DNA of 9,409 nucleotides from Devosia sp. (lineage in GTDB: Bacteria > Pseudomonadota > Alphaproteobacteria > Rhizobiales > Devosiaceae). Below are positions 1-5,912 of this stretch, one piece after another. The stretch's first letter is position 1, and the number at the start of each line of letters is the position of its first letter. A program made the position numbers and the translations under genes. Location: positions 1 to 9,409 of the forward strand of contig JAQGKH010000115.1 in NCBI GenBank assembly GCA_028290225.1, given 5' to 3'. The notes below the pieces were generated by a model, which did no database searches, was not told the origin of the DNA, and saw only the letters and a list, made by a program, of their open reading frames with translations.

Positions 1-446
1 ACGCCAATGGCAGCCAGCCGACCGCCGATCTGCGCGAAGCCATGCAGCGCACCATGCAGGAAGACGCCGCCGTGTTCCGCACCGGCGAAACCCTGCAATC
101 GGGCGTTGCGCGCATGAGCGCCATCTACAACCAGATGGGTGATGTGCGGGTCTCGGATCGGTCGCTGATCTGGAACTCGGACCTGGTGGAAACGCTCGAG
201 CTCGAGAACCTGATGGCCAAGGCCATGGTGACGGTGGTTTCGGCCGAAGCGCGCCACGAATCGCGCGGCGCCCATGCCCGCGAGGATTTCCCCTCGCGCG
301 ATGACGTGACCTGGCGCAAGCATACGCTGAGCTGGATCGACACCCCGACCGGTGCCGTGCGGCTGGGTTATCGCCCGGTGCATGTGGATCCGCTGACCGA
401 TGGCATTGATTTGAAAAAGATCGCGCCCAAGGCGCGGGTGTATTAG
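1..446 (+). CDS. sdhA: Succinate dehydrogenase flavoprotein subunit, C-terminal part (5' end cut by window)
   Basis: SdhA is the FAD-bearing subunit of respiratory complex II; it oxidises succinate to fumarate in the TCA cycle at the cytoplasmic face of the inner membrane. The frame is open from position 3, and the visible 147 residues are about the last quarter of a protein usually near 600 aa. What identifies it is the C-terminal domain of the SDH/fumarate reductase flavoprotein family: the conserved run ESRGAHAREDFPSRDD followed by W and K residues, and the tail DGIDLKKIAPKARVY, which is typical of alphaproteobacterial SdhA and ends in the usual way. The FAD-binding N-terminus and the catalytic residues lie outside the window. 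sdhB follows on the same strand after 166 bp, an unusually wide gap for these partners, filled by a palindromic element. The gene appears intact as far as visible; identity is very secure. Confidence 0.97.
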   Translation, partial: ANGSQPTADLREAMQRTMQEDAAVFRTGETLQSGVARMSAIYNQMGDVRVSDRSLIWNSDLVETLELENLMAKAMVTVVSAEARHESRGAHAREDFPSRDDVTWRKHTLSWIDTPTGAVRLGYRPVHVDPLTDGIDLKKIAPKARVY

Positions 447-482
447 GCGGCAGTGAGGGGCACACGCCTGCAGCAGACCAGA

Positions 483-554
483 TGTCACCCCGGCCTTGAG
501 CCGGGGCCCATCTCGAGATCTCAGGATGGATCCCGGCCCAGGGCCGGGATGACA
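483..554. repeat. 72-nt quasi-palindromic intergenic repeat (REP/RIME-like) between sdhA and sdhB
   Basis: The element is an inverted repeat centred at 518.5. Pairing by eye from 483/554 inward gives 36 opposed positions: 29 Watson-Crick, two G-T and five mismatches (at 488, 499, 507, 513, 514). The centre is the perfect palindrome GAGATCTC (515-522). Each arm also folds alone: 488-506 is a 7-bp stem with loop CTTGA, and 531-549 is an 8-bp stem with loop CAG. This nested design is typical of short interspersed palindromic repeats. From memory, very similar CCCGGCCTTGAGCCGGG elements are scattered between genes in Hyphomicrobiales and sphingomonads; this was not checked. In RNA it would make a strong hairpin between the sdhA and sdhB messages. 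It lacks a T-tract, so it is not a classical terminator. No transposase or other mobility gene is nearby. Confidence 0.85.
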
Positions 555-612
555 CCGTGAATAAAGCAGACTTTAGTGCCGGTTGAGCGGCACATACAAA
601 AGGACCTGACCC

Positions 613-1395
613 ATGGCCGAGCTGACGCTCCGAAAGGCCGACCGCCCGCTCAAGGGCAAGACCTGGCCCAAGCCGCAAGGCGCCACGCGCCTGCGCGAAT
701 ACCATATCTACCGCTATGATCCCGATCTCAGCGACAATCCACGCATCGACACCTATTTCGTCGACCTCGACGATTGCGGGCCCATGGTGCTCGATGGGCT
801 GTTGTGGATCAAGAACAAGGTCGATGCCACGCTGACGCTGCGCCGCTCCTGCCGCGAAGGCATTTGCGGCTCGTGCTCCATGAACATCAACGGGCTCAAT
901 ACCCTGGCCTGCACCAAGGGCATGGACGATTCCGCGGGCCCCATCAAGATCTATCCCTTGCCCCATATGCCGGTGGTCAAGGACCTGGTGCCGGACCTGT
1001 CGACCTTTTACGCCCAGCACCGGGCGATCGAGCCCTGGCTCAAGACCACCTCGCCCACGCCAACCAAGGAATGGACGCAATCGGTGCCCGAGCGGGCCAA
1101 GCTCGACGGGCTTTACGAGTGCATTCTGTGCGCCTGCTGCTCGACCTCCTGCCCAAGCTATTGGTGGAATGGCGAGAAGTATCTCGGGCCCGCGGCGCTG
1201 CTGCAGGCTTATCGCTGGCTGATCGACTCGCGTGACGAAACCACCAGCGAGCGGCTCGACGACCTCGAGGATCCGTTCAAGCTTTATCGCTGCCACACCA
1301 TCATGAACTGCGCCAAGGTTTGCCCCAAGGGGCTCAACCCGGCCAAAGCCATTGCCGAAATCAAGAAGATGATGGTGGAGCGCCGCGCCGCCTGA
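613..1395 (+). CDS. sdhB: Succinate dehydrogenase iron-sulfur subunit
   Basis: SdhB (260 aa, normal length) carries electrons from FAD in SdhA through three iron-sulfur clusters to ubiquinone at the SdhC/D membrane anchor. All cluster ligands are visible in the family spacing: [2Fe-2S] C80, C85, C88, C100 (CREGICGSC motif); [4Fe-4S] C170, C173, C176 and C237; [3Fe-4S] C180, C227, C233. The assignment of the last two sets follows the E. coli SdhB pattern. Residues matching the E. coli quinone-site positions (P181, W185, H228, I230) are also present. The N-terminal 2Fe-2S ferredoxin fold is about 25-125 and the C-terminal 4Fe-4S domain about 155-255. The ATG is supported by an AAAAGGA ribosome-binding site (598-604) 8 nt upstream. 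It is the last gene of the sdh group here, converging with a minus-strand gene. sdhC and sdhD are not in the window; they are expected upstream of sdhA. Confidence 0.98.
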   Translation: MAELTLRKADRPLKGKTWPKPQGATRLREYHIYRYDPDLSDNPRIDTYFVDLDDCGPMVLDGLLWIKNKVDATLTLRRSCREGICGSCSMNINGLNTLACTKGMDDSAGPIKIYPLPHMPVVKDLVPDLSTFYAQHRAIEPWLKTTSPTPTKEWTQSVPERAKLDGLYECILCACCSTSCPSYWWNGEKYLGPAALLQAYRWLIDSRDETTSERLDDLEDPFKLYRCHTIMNCAKVCPKGLNPAKAIAEIKKMMVERRAA

Positions 1396-1417
1396 GGGCA
1401 GTGGGCATAATGGGGGC

Positions 1418-1438
1418 CGGCGGAGGCAAGCTCCGCCG
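1418..1438. terminator. Candidate bidirectional hairpin between convergent sdhB and the repeat-protein gene
   Basis: An 8-bp perfect stem (CGGCGGAG at 1418-1425 pairing with CTCCGCCG at 1431-1438) closes a 5-nt loop. It sits 22 nt after the sdhB stop and 11 nt beyond the stop of the convergent minus-strand gene, where a shared terminator is expected. Neither strand has a T-tract after the stem, so intrinsic termination would be weak; the call rests on position and stem only. Confidence 0.35.
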
Positions 1439-1449
1439 CGCCCGGCGAA

Positions 1450-2364
1450 CTACTGCCGGGGCTCCACCAGCGCTACGGAGCCCGCCTCGAATGCCGCCCT
1501 GCAATCGGCGCTGTCATGCCGGCTGTGCTCTTCAAAGCGGTTCAGGGCCGCACCCGGTCCCTCGAACCGCGGATCGTCGCACTCCTTGTCGTTGGCGTAA
1601 CTGGAGCGGTTATCGCCAAAGTCGATCCCCGCGCTGCTGAACGGCGCCTCCGCCGCATAGCCGGGCTGGTAAACTGCGCGGATAGCAACCGTGCCTGCGC
1701 GTTCCAGCGCCCGGCAATCGGTCGCGTCGGCCATGGCGTCCTCGGGCAACAGCTTCTTGTTGGTGCCTGCGCCGCGAAAGCGCAGATCGTCGCATTCGCC
1801 ATCATTGGCCCAGCGGCTGGTGTCTTCACCATAATCAAAGGCTGCAACCGCCGGCGGCGCCTTTGGGTCGCGGAGCGTGATCGTGCCCGCCTCATAGGCG
1901 GCGCGGCAATCGGCGGCGTCATGCAGCCGATCGGCTTCCAGCACTTGCTCGGCCGCCCCGGCCCCTGCAAAGCGCGGATCGTCGCATTCGTGATCGTTGG
2001 CCCACCGGCTGGTGTTGTCGCCAAAATCGGGCGCTGCCGGCGCCATGGCTGGGCCGCCGGCCCGAAGCGTTATCGTCCCCGCCTCGAATGCGCTTCGGCA
2101 GTCGCTCGCATCATGCAGGCGGTCGGCGTCAAGCAGTTCGGACGCGACCCCGGTGCCCTCGAAGCGCGGATCGTCGCATTGCCCGTCATTGGCCCATTCG
2201 CCGCTGTCGTCCCCGAACTCCAGCGTCGTCGCTGCCACAGCTGGTGCCGGGAAGGTTGATGCGGCAGGAACATTGGAGATCTTGTCCGCGAAAGCCGGAC
2301 CGGCTGCATTGCCCATCAGGATCAAGGCACATCCTGCGGCCACCAGCTTGTTGATCGCCGTCAT
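1450..2364 (-). CDS. Exported protein with four tandem Cys-pair 'WAND-ECDDPRF' repeats, function unknown
   Basis: I do not recognise a named function. The 304-aa product begins with a type I signal peptide: a Lys at residue 6, a hydrophobic stretch at about 7-17 and a likely AFA|D cleavage after residue 27, so it should be periplasmic or secreted. The mature part is almost entirely four repeats of about 53 aa, at residues 48-101, 113-165, 177-229 and 248-300. Each has FG(D/E)(D/N), then W/Y-A-N-D-x-(E/Q)-CDD-x-RF-x-G-x-G, then D-(A/S)-x-DCR and an AGT/S-(I/V) ending. Each holds exactly two Cys, always 26 residues apart (63/89, 127/153, 191/217, 262/288), which suggests one disulfide per repeat. 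Dense Asp/Asn around the Cys could bind a divalent metal (inference). The start was chosen for the signal peptide and a GGGGGAAG ribosome-binding site 6 nt upstream; the frame stays open further upstream into xerC, but that extension is antisense-like low-complexity sequence. xerC lies 83 bp upstream on the same strand. From memory, similar repeats occur in alphaproteobacterial hypothetical proteins, some fused to peptidase domains. Confidence 0.85.
   Translation of the reverse strand: MTAINKLVAAGCALILMGNAAGPAFADKISNVPAASTFPAPAVAATTLEFGDDSGEWANDGQCDDPRFEGTGVASELLDADRLHDASDCRSAFEAGTITLRAGGPAMAPAAPDFGDNTSRWANDHECDDPRFAGAGAAEQVLEADRLHDAADCRAAYEAGTITLRDPKAPPAVAAFDYGEDTSRWANDGECDDLRFRGAGTNKKLLPEDAMADATDCRALERAGTVAIRAVYQPGYAAEAPFSSAGIDFGDNRSSYANDKECDDPRFEGPGAALNRFEEHSRHDSADCRAAFEAGSVALVEPRQ
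1465..2223 (-). repeat. Four-fold internal repeat array within the exported protein gene
   Basis: The repeat units map to 2062-2223, 1870-2028, 1678-1836 and 1465-1623. The FG/YG motifs that open the units are 64, 64 and 71 residues apart; the spacing inside each unit is fixed while linkers vary. Units 1 and 2 are most alike (ADRLHDA-DCR and EAGTITLR shared). Unit 3 is the most diverged (CDDLRF for CDDPRF) and unit 4 has Tyr in place of the conserved Trp. This fits duplication of an ancestral unit followed by drift. Confidence 0.85.
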
Positions 2365-2408
2365 TGCGGACTTCCCCCACTGTTCGAACTGCAACCTAGC
2401 CCGAGTCC

Positions 2409-2444
2409 GGCGTGGCGGCAAACCGGGCCATGGCGGGCCACGCC
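2409..2444 (-). terminator. Candidate hairpin just downstream of xerC
   Basis: GGCGTGGC (2409-2416) and GCCACGCC (2437-2444) form a perfect 8-bp stem with a 20-nt GC-rich loop, beginning 3 nt after the xerC stop on the minus strand. There is no T-tract after it. It could weaken read-through from xerC into the repeat-protein gene or stabilise the xerC 3' end; position and stem are the only evidence. Confidence 0.3.
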
Positions 2445-2447
2445 CCT

Positions 2448-3377
2448 TCAGCCGCGCGGATGGGCCTTGCGATAACTGTCCAGCAGCCGGTCGGTGTCCA
2501 CCGCGGTATAGATCTGGGTGGTGGACAAGGACGCATGGCCCAGCAGTTCCTGGATGGCGCGCAGATCGCCGCCACGGCTGAGCAAGTGCGTGGCAAAGGA
2601 ATGGCGCAAGGCATGCGGCGTGGCGGATTGGGGCAGCCCCAGGGCGCCGCGCAATTGTTCCACCCGCAGCTGGATCAGCCGGGGCGACAGCACGCCGCCT
2701 TTGACGCCGCGAAACAGCTGGTCTTGGGGCCACAGCTTGAACGGGCAGAGTTCGCGATATTGGGCAATGGATTGCCGCACCGCCCCGATCAGCGGCACCA
2801 TCCGCACCTTGCCGCCCTTGCCGGTGACGCGCAGCGTTTCCCCTTCAAGGTCACCGGCCGTGATCGCCAGGGCTTCGGAAATGCGCAGCCCGGCGCCATA
2901 GCAGAGGGACAACACCGCCATGTCGCGCGCCGCCACCCAGGGGCGCTCCTCCATCTCGGCCGTGCTCGCGATGGCGCCCCGTGCTTCAGGCACCGTCAGC
3001 GCCTTGGGCAGCCCGCGCGGCTGCTTGGGGGTGCGAATGACATTGAGCGCCTCGGTGGCCAGAACGCCTTCGCGCTCCAGGAATCGGAAAAACGACTTCA
3101 GCGCCGACAGCACCCGCGCCAGCGAGCGTGACCCGAGGCTTTCCGACCGGCGCTGCGCCATGAAGGCGCGGATATCGGCGGCGCGGAGATCCTTGAGCGT
3201 GGCGAGGCTCACCGGGCCCCCGGTATGGCCGGCCAGAAAGCCCAGGAACTGGTCGAGGTCGCGGCTATAGGCCTCGAGCGTGTTGTCGGCGAGGCGCCGC
3301 ACCGCGCCCAGTTCGCGCTGCCACAAGGAAAGCTGCAGGCGCACGAATTCATCAGTGGCAAAAGCGCTGTCGGTCAT
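2448..3377 (-). CDS. xerC: Site-specific tyrosine recombinase XerC
   Basis: XerC acts with XerD at the dif site to resolve chromosome dimers at cell division. The 309-aa length is normal for Xer recombinases. An N-terminal SAM-like core-binding domain spans about residues 10-105 and the catalytic domain about 120-300. The full catalytic set is visible in the spacing of XerD: R165 (GAGLRISE), K187 (TGKGGK), H255 and R258 (HALRHSFATHLL), H281 (LLGHASLSTTQIY) and the nucleophile Y290. The choice of XerC rather than XerD rests on overall resemblance and on its place beside priA, which is a known arrangement in alphaproteobacteria; confusion with XerD is the main risk. The ATG is preceded by only a weak GAAG ribosome-binding site. 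It is divergent from priA, with 65 bp between the two ATGs. Integrase activity for a phage or island is unlikely: no att-like repeats, tRNA or cargo genes are nearby. Confidence 0.9.
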   Translation of the reverse strand: MTDSAFATDEFVRLQLSLWQRELGAVRRLADNTLEAYSRDLDQFLGFLAGHTGGPVSLATLKDLRAADIRAFMAQRRSESLGSRSLARVLSALKSFFRFLEREGVLATEALNVIRTPKQPRGLPKALTVPEARGAIASTAEMEERPWVAARDMAVLSLCYGAGLRISEALAITAGDLEGETLRVTGKGGKVRMVPLIGAVRQSIAQYRELCPFKLWPQDQLFRGVKGGVLSPRLIQLRVEQLRGALGLPQSATPHALRHSFATHLLSRGGDLRAIQELLGHASLSTTQIYTAVDTDRLLDSYRKAHPRG

Positions 3378-3442
3378 GGCTTCAGACTAATCCCGCACCG
3401 TTAGCAAAGGGTAGCACACTGGCAGAATCACTTGCGCTGCCT

Positions 3443-5641
3443 ATGTATCGGATGCGAACAGAACCAGCACAAATGCTCGAAGATCCGGAAATCGTCGCGG
3501 TGATGGTGGGAGTGGCCGTGGAAGGGCCCTACTCCTATAGCGTTCCCGCGGGCATGCGGGTGGAGCGCGGCTCCATCGTCGCCGTGCCGCTCGGGCCGCG
3601 GCTGACCCTGGGCGTGGTCTGGGGCCCGCCCAAGGACACCATCGCCTCCAATCGGCTGCGCGAAATTGCCCATCACTACGATGTGCCACCCCTGTCCGAG
3701 GAACTGCTCAAGCTGGTGGACTGGGTGGCGCGCTATACGCTGGCAACGCCCGGCCAGGTGCTGCGTGGCGTGCTGCGCTCCACCGAGGCACTGGACCCAC
3801 CCCGGCCGGTGCTCGCCTATCGCCGCACCGGCTATGAACCCGAAAAACTGACGCCGGCGCGGCTGCGGGTGCTCGATGCGCTCAACGACGACCTGGCCTG
3901 GCCCAGGACCGCATTGATCGGTGCGACCGGCGTATCGCCATCGGTGCTGGATGGGCTGGAGCGCGTTGGCGCGATCGAAAAGCTGGAATTGCCTGCCCCG
4001 CCCATCGTGCTGCCGCCCGACCCCGACAGCAGCGTGCCCAAGCTCAGCCCCGAACAGCAGCGGGCACTGGACCAGGTCACGGCGCTCGATCCGCATCAAT
4101 TCGGCGTCGCGCTGCTGGATGGGGTTACGGGCGGCGGCAAGACCGAGGTGTTCTTCGAAGCGGTAGCCGATACGTTGCGCGCCGGTCGGCAGGCGCTGAT
4201 CCTCCTGCCTGAAATCGCGCTCACCCATACTTTCCTCGACCGCTTCACCAAGCGCTTCGGGACGCGGCCGGCGGAATGGCATTCGGAAATGACGCCGCTG
4301 CAGCGCGCCCGCGTGTGGCGCGGGGTGCTGGATGGCACGGTGCGCGCCGTGGTGGGCGCCCGCTCGGCACTGTTTTTGCCATTCCGGGAACTGGGCATGC
4401 TGGTGCTCGATGAGGAGCATGACGGCGCCTACAAGCAATCCGATGGCGTCAATTATCACGCCCGCGACATGGCCATCGTCCGAGCGCGTTTCGCCCATGC
4501 CCGGGTGATCCTGTCCTCGGCCACCCCTTCAGTGGAAACGCGCAACAACGCCAATGCCGGACGCTATGCCCATGTGCTGCTGACTGCCCGCTATGCCGCC
4601 GCGACCCTGCCCGACATCACTGCCATCGACATGCGGCTCGATGGTCCGGACAAGGGCCAGTGGATTGCGCCGCAACTGGCGCGCGAAGTGTTTGCCGCGC
4701 TCGATCGGGGCGAGCAGGCGCTGCTGTTCCTCAATCGCCGCGGTTATGCCCCACTGACGCTGTGCCGCTCCTGCGGGCACCAATATCAATGCCCCGATTG
4801 TTCGGCCTGGCTGGTGGAGCACCGGTTCCGGGGCGTGCTGATGTGCCACCATTGCGGGCACGAGATCCGCACCCCCAAGAGCTGCAGCGCTTGCGGGGAC
4901 ATCGATGCGCTGGTGCCGGTGGGACCGGGCATCGAGCGGATCGCCGAGGAAGCGGCCGCGCGCTTTCCCGAGGCGCGCCGGGTGATCCTTTCCTCCGACA
5001 TGGGCTCCAACGCTCAGCTGCGCGAGCGCTTCAGCGAGATCACCCGCGGCGAGTACGACCTGATCATCGGCACCCAGCTGGTGTCCAAGGGCCACCATTT
5101 CCCCAAGCTGTCCGTCGTGGGGGTGCTCGATGCCGATCTGGGATTGGCGCATGGCGATCCGCGGGCGGCGGAAAAAACCTTCCAGATCCTGACCCAGGTC
5201 GCGGGGCGGGCGGGGCGCACCTCGCAAACGGGCAAGGCGTTCCTGCAGACCTATCATCCCGATCATCCGGTGATGCGCGCCATGGTGACCGGCGACCGGG
5301 AAGCCTTTTATGCCCATGAACTGGCGGCGCGCGAGGCCGGCATCCTGCCCCCGTTCGGGCGCCTGGCGGCGCTGATCGTTTCGGCCAACGAGCACGACAT
5401 CGCCATGAACTTTGCCAGGCGCCTCCTGTCGGCCGCCCCGATGACCGAGCGGGTGCGCCTGTTCGGGCCGGCCGATGCGCCGGTCGCCATGGTGCGCGGC
5501 CGCCATCGGGTGCGCCTGCTGGTGCAAAGCGGCAAGGATTTCGACCTGTCGGGCTATGTGCGCTTCTGGCTGGAAAGCGCCGAGCGGGTCACCGGCAATC
5601 TGCGCGTCCAGGTGGACATCGACCCGCTCAGCTTCATGTAG
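3443..5641 (+). CDS. priA: Primosomal protein N' (replication restart helicase PriA)
   Basis: PriA is a 3'-5' superfamily 2 DNA helicase that recognises abandoned forks and starts reloading of the replicative helicase. The 732 aa are a usual length. In order: N-terminal 3'-DNA-binding domain (about 15-110), winged-helix-like region (about 135-185), helicase lobe 1 with Walker A GVTGGGKT (227-234) and the Walker B box DEEH (323-326), zinc-binding insert with eight Cys (C441, C444, C450, C453, C468, C471, C481, C484), helicase lobe 2 with TQLVSKGHHFP (544-554) and QVAGRAGR (585-592), and a C-terminal domain ending in the family-typical VDIDPLSFM. The Walker A has Gly where many PriA proteins have Ser (GVTGSGKT); the P-loop consensus is still met. 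The start is uncertain: ATGs at 3443, 3452 and 3473 are all in frame and none has a good ribosome-binding site, while family similarity begins only around residue 15. The protein is otherwise complete. Confidence 0.96.
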   Translation: MYRMRTEPAQMLEDPEIVAVMVGVAVEGPYSYSVPAGMRVERGSIVAVPLGPRLTLGVVWGPPKDTIASNRLREIAHHYDVPPLSEELLKLVDWVARYTLATPGQVLRGVLRSTEALDPPRPVLAYRRTGYEPEKLTPARLRVLDALNDDLAWPRTALIGATGVSPSVLDGLERVGAIEKLELPAPPIVLPPDPDSSVPKLSPEQQRALDQVTALDPHQFGVALLDGVTGGGKTEVFFEAVADTLRAGRQALILLPEIALTHTFLDRFTKRFGTRPAEWHSEMTPLQRARVWRGVLDGTVRAVVGARSALFLPFRELGMLVLDEEHDGAYKQSDGVNYHARDMAIVRARFAHARVILSSATPSVETRNNANAGRYAHVLLTARYAAATLPDITAIDMRLDGPDKGQWIAPQLAREVFAALDRGEQALLFLNRRGYAPLTLCRSCGHQYQCPDCSAWLVEHRFRGVLMCHHCGHEIRTPKSCSACGDIDALVPVGPGIERIAEEAAARFPEARRVILSSDMGSNAQLRERFSEITRGEYDLIIGTQLVSKGHHFPKLSVVGVLDADLGLAHGDPRAAEKTFQILTQVAGRAGRTSQTGKAFLQTYHPDHPVMRAMVTGDREAFYAHELAAREAGILPPFGRLAALIVSANEHDIAMNFARRLLSAAPMTERVRLFGPADAPVAMVRGRHRVRLLVQSGKDFDLSGYVRFWLESAERVTGNLRVQVDIDPLSFM

Positions 5642-5796
5642 GTTTTGTAGATACACATGAACGCCGTGCTGCCCGGAACTCTCCAGCCGAAAGAGCCGGC
5701 CCGGCCCGCTTGCCTGCGACACTTTCACCGCTACCGAATCCGATGGCGGAGCCTTGCAAGGCGCGCGCCCCTTATGGTAGAGCGGGCCCGACTTCC

Positions 5797-5822
5797 AAGG
5801 AGCGTCCGGACAGCTCCTTTTT
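5797..5822 (+). terminator. Rho-independent terminator-like hairpin in the priA-atpH gap
   Basis: AAGGAGC (5797-5803) pairs with GCTCCTT (5813-5819) as a perfect 7-bp stem over a 9-nt loop, and the 3' arm runs into a T-tract (5818-5822). This is the only hairpin in the window with the classic stem-plus-T form. It lies 155 nt after the priA stop and 87 nt before the atpH start. The simplest reading is a terminator for priA; if the atp promoter lies upstream of it, it would instead be in the atp leader and could act as an attenuator. The rest of 5642-5909 shows no convincing gene; a TTGCAA (5754-5759) and a TATGGT (5773-5778) are present but spaced only 13 nt apart. Confidence 0.6.
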
Positions 5823-5892
5823 CAAGCAAGAACAAGCCTGGCACCGGCCGCTTATCCCCTGGGGACAAAACGGCGGAGCAAATGGGCAAACC

Positions 5893-5912
5893 AAGAGGGT
5901 GATGCGGCATTG
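5893..5912 (+). promoter_or_regulatory. Ribosome-binding site and TTG start that define atpH
   Basis: AAGAGGGTGAT (5893-5903) resembles the anti-16S-complementary AAGGAGGTGAT and ends 6 nt before the TTG at 5910. The ATG at 5902 is in another frame, so TTG is the first reasonable start; a GTG at codon 7 (5928) is the only close alternative and has a weaker upstream site. Confidence 0.6.

Noticed and set aside
1516..2259. Plus-strand open frame of 247 codons opposite the repeat-protein gene
   Set aside because: It is the antisense shadow of the four-repeat gene, shows no recognisable domain, and the minus strand has the signal peptide, ribosome-binding site and conserved Cys pattern.
2329..2346. 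Possible lipobox (VAAGC, Cys at residue 12) in the repeat protein
   Set aside because: Position -3 is Ala rather than Leu/Val/Ile and the stretch before the Cys is too short for a lipoprotein signal; AFA|D at residue 27 fits type I cleavage better.
2382..2389. GTTCGAAC palindrome upstream of the repeat-protein gene as an SOS-type operator
   Set aside because: Alphaproteobacterial LexA sites need two GTTC half-sites about 7 nt apart; only a single 8-bp palindrome is present.
2365..2733. Upstream extension of the repeat-protein frame to a start at 2733
   Set aside because: It would overlap the 3' end of xerC in another frame, bury the signal peptide inside the protein and give Arg/Pro-rich sequence typical of a shadow frame.
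2448..3377. xerC as an integrase of a genomic island
   Set aside because: Its neighbours are core genes, there is no tRNA, att repeat or cargo, and its sequence fits the housekeeping XerC group.
3420..3435. Sigma-54-like TGGCAG...TTGC before priA
   Set aside because: GG and GC are 11 nt apart instead of the required 10, and it lies 7 nt from the first priA ATG.
4529..5728. Minus-strand open frame of 399 codons opposite priA
   Set aside because: Antisense of an intact, fully recognised PriA; long antisense frames are expected with this GC-rich codon use. Its sequence is rich in His, Gln, Arg and Gly with no domain.
5754..5778. Promoter for atp operon (TTGCAA / TATGGT)
   Set aside because: The spacer is 13 nt, too short for a normal sigma-70-type promoter; kept only as a hint in the attenuator finding.
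5657..5902. 81-codon plus-strand frame in the priA-atpH gap
   Set aside because: Very Arg/Pro-rich, no ribosome-binding site at its ATG, and runs through a terminator-like hairpin; only its last six codons (from the ATG at 5882) are considered further.
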